From Zychaea mexicana (lineage: Eukaryota; Mucoromycota; Mucoromycetes; Mucorales; Lichtheimiaceae): a DNA stretch of 64,000 nucleotides. Of the stretch, positions 1 through 11,733 are shown piece by piece. Position 1 is the stretch's first letter; each line of letters begins with the position of its first letter. The DNA is taken from assembly GCF_025766255.1 (NCBI RefSeq), contig NW_026516710.1, forward strand, positions 62,001 to 126,000. The letters run 5' to 3'. Under the pieces are notes generated by a model, which saw only the letters and a list, made by a program, of their open reading frames with translations, was not told the origin of the DNA and searched no databases. A program made the position numbers and the translations under genes.

Positions 1-2668
1 TTGACCTGAAGATATTCGACAAGACACATATTGACGGCGGTAAAGAGCAAAAAGAAGGCAATGATCATAACAAAGTTTGGTGCCCAAAGCCAAGAGGGTT
101 CGAAATTAAGTTCATCGATCAGATAATCATCGCCTAGCACATAGTTTTCGCCTGGGTTACCGCCTTTCATGGTGCAGATCTTGTGGGACCAATCATCATA
201 GCTAGGACCAAATGGAATTGAGTTGCCTTCACCTTCGCAAGAGTAGATCTGCCCGTGCATTTCGTTGATGAGAAGCGCTTTGAATCCATAGGCCAAGGGA
301 TCGATCCAGTGAATCCTGTTATAGATTGACAACGTTAAGTTTTGCATATAAAAGAACCAGTGACTCTTATATATAGTTACGGGCATAGCACATACCAGAA
401 GAACCATGGATGCATCGAGTTGTAGTTAATAAGGTAGCCAACATACAAAAAGTAGACGATGAAAATTAAACAGCTTGATTGATTGGCCACCACGAAACTG
501 TTTGTAAGCACACCAAAGAATCGGAAAAAGTTATTTGTGGCGAGGGTGATGAAAACCATGATGATAAAGTAGGCAAAAAACCGACCGCCATCTGAGTACA
601 GACCCATCAAAAAGTATGAAGGTATTTGGTATACGAGCACTACAATATACGTCATTAGATTTGTATTAGTATAGGATTGCAATGCAGTGCGAGCTGCACA
701 TATTGGTAAAAGTGCTACTTTTGATAATTAGTAAGCAAGCCTACCTTGAGCTATAGTAATTGGTATATCAACGACAACTTGGGAGAGATAGTATGCTGAC
801 GGACGATACATTGCAAAGTGCTTGTGCTTTTCTAGGATCGGGCGACCAGCCATGAAATTCACCAGCTCGGTATGCGATACGAAAGCATTACAGATGACAG
901 TAAAGCAAACAGCGCCAGCACGAGAAAAAGCACCAGCGCCAGTCAATGGGCTCTTGTAGAAACAGGAGCCAATAACAAAGGACAGAATAAGAACAGTTCC
1001 GTAACGTGAAATAAGCGCTTCGTAACTCTTGGACAATAGCTGAATTTGACGAATCGTCAATGCCTTGACTTGCTGGTAAAATGAAACTGTGTATGGGTGG
1101 GTCTTCGGTGCAAATCTTGAATGTTCGTCGTATACGGCTTCCTTGAACAAGTCGGCGGGCTTTTCGTTGATGATCTTTTCTTCATAGTCATCGAGTTCGG
1201 TCATCATTTGCTTGTAGATATCTGATTCGAGGTACCGTTGGTGCATTTCGGCGGCAGTTTCAGGAACAGTGAACCCAGATTTAACCTCGCGCTCCAAAGG
1301 ATTGCACAAACCAGTGAGAAAATCAGGAGTCGATTTGCGTGGTGGACAATAGAATCCAATTTTTTCAAAGTACGGTCGGGCTTGCTCGACGGGGCCGAAA
1401 TAAATACAGTAGCCGTTATCCAATAAAATGACCTTGTTGTACAATGCAAAGATGCTATTAGAAGCCTGGTAAAGAGTCGAAACAGTCGTCTTGTGAAGAA
1501 CATCGGTCATGATGCGTAGGGACCGAACATAATCAAGGGCTGACGCTGCGTCGAGACCGCGGGTCGCGCAATCCCAGAAGGTGATCGAGCTCTGTGTAGT
1601 CATGGCTTCGGCGATAGAGAGACGCTTGCGTTCACCTCCAGAAAGACCTCGAACAAAGGCATCGCCAACCTTGGTGTCCATACGTTTGGTGAGGCCGAGC
1701 ATGTTACCCAACATGTAAATCAGCTTGTTGGCAAACATTTTCTTGCTTTCGTCAGGCAATCTGTTACCGGGTGTCTTGGTACGTAAAGCAAATTCGAGCG
1801 TCTCCTTGGTCGTTAGATGTGGATAATGCTGATCTTCTTCGTTCATGTAAACGACCTGACCGCGGTATTGGTTTGCAAACGTGACGGGGTCGATGCCGCC
1901 GTAGGTTACGTGACCATCCACCTTCGTATACGATTCGCGCATATTGGCCAAAACCTTGATCAAGCTAGTACAGCCTGCACCTGGGCGACCGAGTACCAGA
2001 AGCATTTCGCCTTCTTTGACGTATCCAGAGATAGGATGTAGAATTGTTTTCGTACTACCGCTGGAGCCAACGCCAAAATATTTCCAAGGTCGCAACAGAC
2101 TCAGGAGGCCAGTAATCACAGTTGGGATAGTATTTGCATCGGCGCCTACACCCTGATTGTTTAAGGGAAGCAGAGAGTCAATCAACAAGGGCTTCAATGT
2201 CATGAAAGATTGAACGAGCATATACTACTTTACCTCTACTAGCAAATCTTTCCAGATTAGGCCTAGATGCTTTGGTTTTTTGCCAACTTTCTTATCTTCG
2301 TAGGACATTCCTTGCAAAAATTGGTCCAGATCGAACGTCTTCTCTGACACACGGCCCTCTTCTTCAACTTTGGCTGAATCGTCAGCACCAGAATACCGGC
2401 TAGCACGCGTCAGCTCTCGTTTCATATCATGGTATTCTTCAATGGCAGCTAAAAAAAGTGGTAGGGGAGTTTTGCATTAACATCATTTGTTAATGCAGAC
2501 TTGTGCTAACAATCTATCGTGTAATTATTCACCTTCAACATTGACAGTATTTGCGCTTAGTTCACCATAAGTTTCTCTCCGGCCCGCTTGATCTGGGGCG
2601 ATAGTGTCCACGGATCTTCGTTGAGATCGAATACTTGGACAGTAGGGTTGCTGGTGTTCACTTTCCAT
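1..2668 (-). CDS. PDR-type ABC transporter (ABCG/CDR family), N-terminal half
   Basis: Full-size pleiotropic drug resistance pump of the plasma membrane; the family exports lipids, sterols and xenobiotics using ATP. Exons on the minus strand: 2668-2533, 2448-2234, 2152-745, 693-396, then 315 to beyond position 1; phases agree at every junction. Visible in order: a Ser/Gln-rich N-terminus, the PDR linker ending GVGADANTIP, nucleotide-binding domain 1 with Walker A GRPGAGCTS, signature LSGGERKRLS and the PDR-typical Walker B region FWDCATRGLDAA, then the first membrane domain ending IHWIDPLAYGFKAL. The second nucleotide-binding domain and membrane domain lie outside the window. Start chosen as the first ATG after a TATA-like stretch; all later exons stay in frame with it. 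No sign of decay. The family assignment is near certain; the transported substrate cannot be read from the sequence. Confidence 0.93.
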
Positions 2669-2730
2669 TGCGATGAAGCATAGAAGAGTGTAGTGTTAAA
2701 CAGTTTGATTGCTCCAGCGGATCGCCCCCT

Positions 2731-2742
2731 CTTTTTATATAT
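2731..2742 (-). promoter_or_regulatory. TATA-like box of the PDR transporter
   Basis: On the minus strand this reads ATATATAAAAAG, about 65-75 bp upstream of the predicted ATG at 2668. It fits a TATA element for the ABC transporter gene. Confidence 0.5.
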
Positions 2743-2789
2743 TTGATCTGCTTACAAATTCAATGGAAGGAAACCTGGCGGTGTTTGTT

Positions 2790-2805
2790 GCGGAACGTGG
2801 TCCGC
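2790..2805. promoter_or_regulatory. Inverted CGG-N8-CCG site upstream of the PDR transporter
   Basis: The sequence GCGGA-N6-TCCGC is a perfect 5-bp inverted repeat about 122-137 bp upstream of the transporter ATG. Zn2Cys6 regulators, which control PDR genes in yeasts, bind paired CGG half sites. That this site is used here is inference from position only. Confidence 0.35.
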
Positions 2806-4826
2806 ATGTTTCAAAGCATACTAAGGATTTTTATTCTGCCACTACTTGATAATGCTACGATTTTTTAGCTGAGAAAGAGACGTCCATAACTTGAGTTGAA
2901 ATACATTTTAGCACAGAGTACAATCAAATTTATACATGTATATGTCTTTTTATGTCTAGCTGCTTAAATGTTACGCTGGTAAGTGCTGAGTATCAGCATA
3001 GCTTACGGAAGCAAAATTTTTTTTTGCTACATATCGAGGGAGATTGCAGATCCCAAATCCCAAATCCCGCAATGCACGACACCAAGGGAAATGCTTGCGT
3101 GTGCTTCGGACTAATATTCTTAAACTGGAGTACTTGTGTAAATTTCATAATGACAAGCAGCTCTAGAAACTTGGCAATTTATTTTATTGGAATAATATAT
3201 CGTCATGCTTGCTGTTAGCTGGTGAAGCTACCGACGACGGTGAAAAAATGGGGCCAGCAGGTGAAACTAGTTTATCACAAAATGATCCAAGTTTACAGTA
3301 CATAGATTAGTAATCAAAAAGAAGCGGGGCATAATGAACATGGTTTACAGCGATATCTCTTCTATCGTTGAAATCGTTTTCAAAGAAGTATCGTTTTTCG
3401 AATAATAATGGTGGAATAAACCGACATTTTTCTTGATGGTAACAGATTCTGCATCCTACGCACATATAAAAATCGAAAGATTCAAAAAGATAATTCTTAG
3501 TTTCAAAATGCTATACCATTGGTCAAACTAGCCAGAAACCAGCAAACCGCAGTAATGCAACGATAACGAATAAGAAGAGCCGTTGGAGTAAATGATAGTT
3601 ATAGCACGGCTCGGCCGTGATATGGCATTTATCACGCGCGGAGTAAGTGGGATAACTGTTTTATCGTACGCGTTTTCACTATGAACACCCAAGAATCCTT
3701 ACAGTCAGTCTACTTTTGCAGTAAACAAACAACCTGATTTCGTAGATGCATGGCAATTCAATTTAAGTGATTCATAAACAGACGAAGAAGAAATGTAGGG
3801 CAACATTTCGCATGCCCAGGCCTTTGCAATGGCTGATACAGCCCGGGTCAAATTCAAACTCAAACTCAAATGTGACACAGCAAAGTCCAGTATCGAGCGT
3901 GACAAATGGAACAGTAATAAGATTCGATGCCACCAATGCAAATGGTGAGCGCATTGGTGAAGTTGTCTATGGTGTTGTTGCTGCATTGTCAAATTAAAGT
4001 GTGAATGCCAGCATCAACTTGGATATTTGATTGAATAAAAGTTGCAGCAAATCTTGCTTGTTCCCAAAAAGGAGATAAATCCTCCCAAAAAGGAAAACCT
4101 CGCAGTGATAATTGATTTATAGCCACTCATTTTACTTAAGAAAACTCCTCTTACCGTACTTGAGTTAATTGCTTTACCATACGACGGAGAATATATATTA
4201 TGATCGATGGTACCAAAACAAATGTATACAGCACATTCATTGTGTGAAACATGGCTTTCTAGCAAGTTATTCTGTACTGTATATGACGTATATAATATGC
4301 GCTGATTAAGGGCATGTAGATCAGTTTGGAGCTAATAATAATCATATCGTAATTGTTAGTTTTTGGAGTACAGTATTGAGTCTGTATTGGTCGCACTAAC
4401 ACCATTTGTGATATTTGGCTTGACAACTGTCTTGGAACCACATATGCGATATCATTCCCGTTGTTGTTGTTGCTCTTCTCAACAGCATTCTATTGTGTAA
4501 TTGTCCAAACATCAAAATTATGAGTTTGAACGCTTCGATCTTAAGGGCGTCATTCGAAAAGCAATCGCTATCATACACTTAATGTAAGCTTACGATGAGC
4601 TTCGACAAAAACTCAACCTACCATATCATGTAACGATGTTAAAGAGAAAAGCGACATATGTCTAGCCACAGTAAAACTCCAGTTTCTGAAACTCGTGGAA
4701 AAAGCAAACTCTGCAGCTTTTGTAAATGCTCCACAGTATAGCCTACATATCACATCATAGCTTACTGCTTTAAGGTCTCTCTTTGGAGCAAATTTTCATT
4801 TTTTTGAAACTGATTTTTGGAGTTCT
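2806..4826. other. Intergenic, no supported gene
   Basis: AT-rich sequence. One coding-like stretch lies at about 3720-3997 on the plus strand, with Asn/Ser repeats and a tail reading VVYGVVAALSN. Its two open frames conflict and no start or homologue could be recognised, so no gene is called. It may be a decayed exon. Confidence 0.4.
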
Positions 4827-5241
4827 CACTAGGGTGTCTCAAACATTAAAATTTTCCAAAATCTGCAGAGTTCCGATATCTCCAGGGAAGGAATCTGATT
4901 GGCTAGAGTGCAAAAATCTGTAGATTTTGAAAATCCACCTCCTGAGCACGGATTTTCTACAAATTTTCAAATATCCTGATGTAGATCACGATCTTTTGAC
5001 GAACAGATCAATTTTTTTCGCTTACAAAAGAAAAAGAAAGATGCGCTTGTTTAGACCGTTTTATAACTTGAATGGGATATATATTTTTACAAGTACTACA
5101 ATACAGTGGTTGAGAAGTTTAGTAAAGGGTCTCAAAGTTCTCTCCAGCGATTTCGTTTCCTATTGGCTACTTTCAAAATCCGCTCGAAAATCCGTTCATC
5201 AGATATCTGAAACAAAAAAAGATGTTTGAGACACACTACTG
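4827..5241. mobile_element. MITE-like element with imperfect terminal inverted repeats
   Basis: The left end reads CACTAGGGTGTCTCAAACAT and the right end, reverse-complemented, reads CAGTAGTGTGTCTCAAACAT, 18 of 20 positions identical. Further inside, similarity continues patchily (GATATCT and GATTGGCT-like words on both arms). The element is 415 bp and has no coding capacity I trust. A TA follows the right end, as for Tc1/mariner-type insertions, but the left flank is TCT rather than TA, so the target duplication is not intact. Most likely an old non-autonomous Tc1/mariner-type element. Confidence 0.55.
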
Positions 5242-5928
5242 TATTGGTTTTTTCCCTATTACTTCGCGTACCCCGTATATCACTTTGCAATATTGCCGAC
5301 AAATTGACAACTCTGTTTTCGGCAACAAGGATCCTTACTCATGCAGCAATAGTCTTTTCTTCCTTTCTAATGAAGGTTGCAGGTTGCAGCAGCAAGATCA
5401 ACCTTTGGAGATTGAGCATATATTGGTTGCTACTTGCTAAAGTGCTGTAGCTTCATAACTGTACTTAGAATATGCTTGCACGTCACGTGAAGGACTTCCG
5501 TGACAAGGTAATCAAGCGCCCATAGTACATAGCTGCATTGAAAAGGGTGCCCCTCGCTCAACTTCAAGATAGTCCGCTATTTATTTACCTCACAACATGT
5601 GTGTGATTCTAAAGGGTGATCACTATTCCAAGGATAATAATAATGATCGCTAACCAATGTCGGATACAAAGAAGACGCAGATCAAAAATCACGAGAAGTT
5701 CTAGCGCGTCGGTTCAAAGGCTGCTGCTGAGAAAATTATACATATCTGTTCACATCTATTCTACTATGTTTAAACAGCATGCAGACCAATCGATCGTAAG
5801 GGTCGACTATTACAAGTGTATGCTGTTTTCCTTCTTATAGCGACCATTGAGACAACATTTGCGCAGGACTGACAGTAGAAAGGGTAAATAAGCGTTACTC
5901 TCATGATTTCCAAACTCCTATTTTGAAG
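5242..5928. other. Intergenic, no supported gene
   Basis: AT-rich spacer between the MITE-like repeat and the KDZ transposon. Only short ORFs without recognisable motifs. Confidence 0.4.
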
Positions 5929-5936
5929 ATAAATTT
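5929..5936. repeat. Left target-site duplication of the KDZ element
   Basis: ATAAATTT directly abuts the left terminal repeat. The same 8 bases abut the right terminal repeat at 11923-11930. Eight-base duplications are reported for KDZ (Zisupton-type) elements. Confidence 0.9.
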
Positions 5937-6165
5937 CACCCCAGACCCAAATTATTTGCCCATATTCGGACGCCGTACGGGCCTCTACAAGCTCTACGGA
6001 ACATACCCTGTGGCCTCTGCGGTGTCACGCCGTGCACACCGTAGAAATTATAGTATGCTCAGCCTACCATAGCACCAGCTTTCTCCCTTCTTTTTCTCAG
6101 AATAATTCTCACTACATTGCGTCCTCCATTTCGACAATAAGCAACCAGGAACCCCAACCAGAGCA
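5937..6165 (+). repeat. Left terminal inverted repeat of the KDZ element
   Basis: Matches 11705-11922 in reverse complement. It has an extra 11 bp near 6078-6088. Where the right arm carries the ATG of the accessory ORF, this arm has ATA, so the left arm cannot start the same reading frame. Confidence 0.9.
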
Positions 6166-6390
6166 TCTTTTTCCGGTAGCATACAGTATTATATATATGT
6201 ATCTGATTTAAATTATGAGGATTAACGCTCAACGCAGTATTGAGAAAATAAGTAACAGAATAGGTGCTTATTACACATAATAAAAAATCATATCCGCAAA
6301 ACAGGTCTAATAACATACAATGTATAAGTAAGCATAATAAGGATTATAAAAGAGCTCTTGATTTACAACGGCGTATATACATTGCTGGCT

Positions 6391-9300
6391 CTATAGTGTT
6401 TCTTCTGAAAGTACTGCATCTGGCAGAGAAATATCTTCGTCAGGCATAGTATAATCTACTGGCGGCATATACTCATACATCAGCTCGTCATGTTCCTTCT
6501 CAATATCCTCATATGTCTCAGCATGGACAAAGTAAACGTCTTCGTCATATTCATCGTCCGCATCGTCACCGTATTGTTCGTCGTTGTCGATCTGTGAAAT
6601 TTCACCAACAGTACGCGGTTTGCTGCTTCTGATATTACATTGGAGACGTTCAGCTTGTTCCAAAAGATCACCAAGAATAGCTTGCCACCCATCGTCATGC
6701 GTCGCCTCTATGGCATCTTGAATGGCGCTATAACGTGCTGCAGCGTATGCTTCCAGATTCTTTTCTTCGTCCTAAGTGGAAAGTTGAGATCACAGTATGG
6801 AGTTTCAATGAAGTACCATAGCACTAACCTCGATCATTATCAGCTCTTCCTCGGCGCGCTTAATGTTTATAATACCTCTGAGAACGTCGACGTCGTTGCT
6901 TTCTGCTATATGGTGCTGTTCCCAAAATCGTGTCTCCAGATGACAGACATCCTCCCACTGGACTTCAGGCTCCAACAACAGATGGCAAGCAGCATTGTAT
7001 AGCTTCAATTGCTTTTCAGCTGCAGTGCTTTGTTTCTTGATTGCGCTTCTAACTTTCGTGCTTACTCTTTCGCCTGTTTCATAATTAATTAATTATATCC
7101 ATCAGCAGCGCTTTCTCATTTTTACACTTCAAAAAACAGATATACAATACCTATTTTGCCCTCTCGATTACGCAGCTGATCATACATCATCTTACGCGAG
7201 ATTATATGTGATTTTAGTTTATACAGGCTATCTTCCTTTTCTCGCTTTGCTTTTGCTTCTTTTGCGCTTGCGTATTCTGTGCTATTTATCTGCCATCTTC
7301 GTTCAGGCTTTAGCACCCTTTCAAATTCTGGTAACATTGTCTTCAGCGATCTCGAGCTTTCTTGAGAGCTTTCGAAGCAATCTAAATTTCTCGTCTATTG
7401 ATGATAGCAATAGCTTAATACGCATAAACGAAAGGGAGTAGAAATCGTTATACATACCTGCTTCCGCCATAGTCATATTGGCACATTTATCTGGATCTTG
7501 AAGCTCCCTCGATAAAGTAATGCGCTCCGCTCTAATGATGTTTTCCGAATGGTTTAGTTGTCTAAGTATTTTACAGTACTCTACAGAAACACTTTGTAAA
7601 CTCACTCAACCGCGTAAAAATGTTCTAGTTCTTCATAATACTGTATTTTTACTGATAGAGGTTTGATACCAGTGAATATAGTACGATCTTTCGATTTTTT
7701 ATGGACGGTATCTTTGTACGTCTTCCATTCTTCTTCGAATCTGAGCTCATCTATCTTCCCGTCCTCGTTTCACCACCAGCATGGCGTACCGCCGGAAGCT
7801 ACAAGGGTAGCTCTGTGTCGCAAGTATGCAGACGCTTGTTCGATGATTGCCTTTGCCCTTTTCGTCCGTTTTTTAAGCGCGTAGCCTATCGGTACTATTA
7901 TGAGTATCACGCAATCATTTATAACTTCATTTAAAATCATGCATACACATATTGATTATAGTCTTGGCTTTCGAATGACCAATCGCATGCTGTAAAACGA
8001 ACAGACGTCTCTTGGTGCTCATTTGTCTAGTCATTGAGACAAATCCTCCAAGGTAGGACCAAAGACGCTCAAGTCCTTCTCCATCTGTCAGTCCAAAGCC
8101 GCTTATGAATCGTGGATGATAATCGACCTGGCAAGACATTGAATGGGCGTATGCATGGAAAACGGAGACGGCCATCTGTGATCCAGCTTGAGCAAAATTG
8201 GGAAATGCTTGCTAATGGTGCATAAGTAAATAAAGATCAGTTTGTTTACCGGATGCGATGATATTCTTAGACACGGCAAAATACCTTAAATGATGGTTCA
8301 AAGCGACAACCAAGATCATACAAAATATTGACATCTTTGTATCCCTTAGTGGCAACAGCAAGCACAGATAGAGTATATTTGTACCTATACAAAGCTCAAC
8401 ATGTAAGTGCATATTATACGCTAGGGATTATAGACTGCATGCATGTAAAAAGTATTAAAATTACTTTTCACCAGAAGCAAAGATATTCGTAAACTTAAGT
8501 GGAACATTGTGTCTGCCGCATACACAGCCTACTATTCCACTTTCATAGAACTTCTCGACAGCATCAGAAACGGACGTAACAGCTTTGAGCTCACTCTCGC
8601 AAGGCTTATTGACGGCATTGGTGACTTCATGCTTTTCGTAAACGTCATGCATGTTATCAGCCGAGAAAAACGTCGCTGCTTCAGCTTTTTTTGTATCATT
8701 TGCATGTGCTTTGCGTCGTCGCAATTGCATGTTGCCATCGACTGCGACGAACAGTTTTCCTTCCTGTGTAAATTGTATATTGAGTCATTAGCTCATCAAA
8801 ATATCATGACAGCACTAAATTATAAAACGAGAAGGAGACCTTGGGACAAGCCAGACACGCATCTCGCTCCATTGGAGTATTATTGCTGAGCTCGTTAACC
8901 ATTTCATCCGTCACTTTTTCTTTCAGCTCCATGTATGCTGTATGTGCATTTCCTAAAGTCTTTCGAATTCTATCAGGATTCTTTATTCCATAAAATTCAA
9001 ATGTATATACAATACATTAGAATAACTGTTATGATAAGTGATTTCGCTCCATTGTGTTATCATCTGATTATTATATTAGCAGTAACAGTACCTCAAACTT
9101 GTGCACATAAGAGCAAGCATTTCCAAAGGCTTGTGCTGCTAAATGACCTTCAGCCAAAAGCGCAGAATAGAAATCAAGCAATGGGAGATGAAATGCTGTC
9201 CTCGGCGAGGCGGGAGATGACGGAAACAAGTGATGGTAAAGCAAGGTTGAGGCGTCTGATTTACATTCACAGAATGGTATTTTATAACTTTTAATGCCTG

Positions 9301-9924
9301 TTTCGTATTGTTTTGGACGGCATTTATAGGAATGTTTTAGCAGTTGTCCATATCACAGTATGTTTGGTAATTATTAATGCAACGTAATGCGTTACCGGTA
9401 ATGAAAACGCAAAGGATCTCCCGTTTCTTTGTTTTATCGCATGTAGTGCAGCGCGCGTCGAAAAACGGAGTCGTATCGGCCAGACTATAGTCGCTACTTC
9501 CCTTGCACTTTACATAGTCTTTCGGTAGCACCTTAAAAACCTCGGACCAGTTTTCATCAAGAGCTTCCAATTTCCTTTTATGTTCTTCGATGTCATGGTC
9601 ATTCAGACGAAACACTGTCAAGCCTTCATTAAAAGCGCTACCAGGACCGTCATAGTCGAGATCATCGGTTTCTCCGTGATCTTCGCGTTACAAAGTATAT
9701 GTTATCATAAGCAAAGATTTAGTGTGCTTATAAGCGAATCAGTTACCTAATTGATCATGCTGTGAATTTTGACGCGTATCTCTTATAGTGGGAGCAGAAG
9801 CTACAACTGCATCGTCACCAGCATACACTTTGCGGCTTTTCGTTCTCGTTTTCCCATCGCTCAACATCGTGGATTCCACTAGGTCCATGGCGTCGTCTTC
9901 GTTGAACCGATCGTTAAAACTCAT
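6391..9924 (-). CDS. KDZ transposase
   Basis: Predicted exons: 9924-9747, 9680-9396, 9297-9092, 8980-8840, 8763-8465, 8384-8285, 8211-7947, 7894-7606, 7561-7151, 7073-6829, 6771-6391. Family hallmarks in order: cysteine cluster CTTCDK then PFCECKSDAS, FPSSPASPRTAF, a CLACP knuckle, catalytic Asp in VAVDGNMQLRR, CVCGRHNVPLKFTN, second Asp in LYDLGCRFEPSF, HAYAHSMSCQ, then the catalytic Glu in GLTDGEGLERLWS, and a helical tail with KLYNAACHLL. This is the D-D-E core of KDZ transposases described in fungi. Two places need attention. A TGA at 7772-7770 interrupts exon 8 unless a weak 51-nt intron removes it. Exon 9 changes frame near 7337 unless a weak 46-nt intron is used. The C-terminus is acidic. 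Family assignment is firm; intactness is not. Confidence 0.88.
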
Positions 9925-10564
9925 GATCTAGTGCTAATAAGATGGTGCGGTCTGTTGTTTGTTACTTTGTAGCTAAGAACCTTCAAAAGATTATTTTTCA
10001 TTTCAGTTCTCTATATTTATATTGCAACACATATTAAGTTGATCACTTCTGTTTATTGCTCAGTAAACGTGCAACTTGACAAAAAAGTACCACGCGCTTG
10101 AGGAAAGCTTCTTTTCTTGTAATTTTTTATGACGATCCCCTAATCCACAATTTATTTTGTACACAGAAGTACGTTATGTAATAGGGTAAAAATGCTCGGA
10201 TGCTAGAAACTGTTTCAAATTTCCTTGCTTTCTAAGAGTATTACTGTGGTCATTTCCAAATTGCATGAAGAAATCCTCCTAATAATTTCATCATTCTCGC
10301 TCCACCTCTACCCATCTACCACCACACCGTCTAACTCTTTTTGTTCTATGCGGTTTTTTTTCAGTTATGGCCTCATATTCTTTGTATATGTATAGTATCC
10401 TTGTCCATGTCAAGGAACGACCACATGTCCCCTAGCGCAGATCACTCTGTCTTCTACAGTAAAATCATGATCTGTAATTTAATAAATGAACTAACATACC
10501 TATTGGATGCTAATATATCGCTTTTATCAATAGCAACTTTTTAAAATGTGCTAAACCATTTAAT
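9925..10564. other. Spacer between the two genes of the KDZ element
   Basis: About 640 bp with no open frame that joins either neighbour. It should hold the transposase promoter and the accessory gene's 3' end. No clear TATA box was seen. Confidence 0.4.
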
Positions 10565-11733
10565 TTAAAGCTTTTCAAAACTAATTTGGCCATTGATAAG
10601 GGCATCATACAGCTCTGACCATCTCTTATACGGCATGTCACTCGGGCACAAAGCAGTATCTGCCTTTTCGCCAAAATCAAAACCCGTGAATTCGCACCCC
10701 AATGTTTCATTTCTGTAGCGAATTATGCCACCGTCTGACACCCTCTTGAAACCTTTCCACGGAAACTTTGTCGACTTCGTTGTCTACATACATTCCTTAA
10801 CAAGTATTGATACATTGATAACTGCAATGCAGGCACTGCTTGTAACATACTACAGAGTTCAACCATGAGGTCCTTAACCGTGCTTTTCTTTTTGGTAGGC
10901 TTTCTGGTCAAACGAGGGCCTGGCGAAAACGAATAATATACATTAGTAGCTCCTTTTAACAATGCTATGGTGTGTTAGCGATAGTTGCCGCCTGTTGTTC
11001 CTATAGTGACAGATTGTTGTTAAGAAAAGCTAATAAATAGATAATCCTTTTTCTCAATAACGTGTTACTATCACAGTGTATGATAGTATTAACCTTGACA
11101 ATGTCGATGGAAGTTTGGACGCCCTCCCATCTTATTCAATGCGTTCTGAGCTTTCTCTTAATAGTTGGTATTAGAACCTTGAATATGAGCATTTCTAAGA
11201 AACAGATTTACTACTTTACATACTAGATGAGACTATAGGTGTAGTAAGCATCCAATCGGTCTCAAACTGGGGAGACATGAGCGTGCCGACATTCCATCCT
11301 ATGGCCACGCTAGCACGGTGGTTAACCGACATGATCTCGCGTCTGAAAGCTCTCCCAAGCTGCTGACGAACATCTAGATCCATAGGAGCCGGTTGCTCCA
11401 TCATATGGTTTATGCGCTTGACCTTCTCTTCAAGCTTTTTCTGGTGCTCCTCGTTCATGCGAGCACAGATCGCAGCCAGTTGAGCAGTTGTCGTTGTCAA
11501 CTCTCCATCGTTATACTGTCTGATAATATCTTCCCATTCTATATACTAGATAAGTAAGAATTCTCATTTTACCTATATACAAAATAGCAAACCTTCTCGC
11601 TCTTCGTCAGTGCTATCTTGAGAAAGGAAGTGAGTTAACGCGTCCAAGTGGACCACTTTTTGGTTCCCTTAGGGCGGTAATATTTGTCGCTGGAAGCATT
11701 TGACTGCTCTGGTTGGGGTTCCTGGTTGCTCAT
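10565..11733 (-). CDS. KDZ element accessory ORF, function unknown
   Basis: The ATG at 11733 lies inside the right inverted repeat. Coding segments can be followed through GTATGT- and GTTTGC-type introns to a TAA at 10565: an acidic, Gln/Glu-rich start, a helical part with TTTTAQLAAICARMNEEHQK, a segment NKMGGRPNFHRHCQ, a basic KPTKKK patch, and a conserved-looking end with FPWKGFKRV, CEFTGFDFGEKAD and SELYDALINGQISFEKL. The first exon drops frame in a run of five A residues (about 11655), where one more A would keep it open. The join near 10785-10860 is uncertain. I do not recognise a domain. Its place in the element, upstream of and co-oriented with the transposase, suggests an accessory transposition protein; other KDZ elements carry passenger genes. 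Whether this copy is functional is unclear. Confidence 0.6.

Noticed and set aside
3720..3997. Plus-strand gene with Asn/Ser repeats
   Set aside because: Two overlapping frames both look partly coding. No start, no family and no consistent splice model.
7447..7492. Intron with GTATGT donor inside the transposase exon 9
   Set aside because: Removing it puts the downstream sequence into a frame with an early TAG; reading through keeps the frame open.
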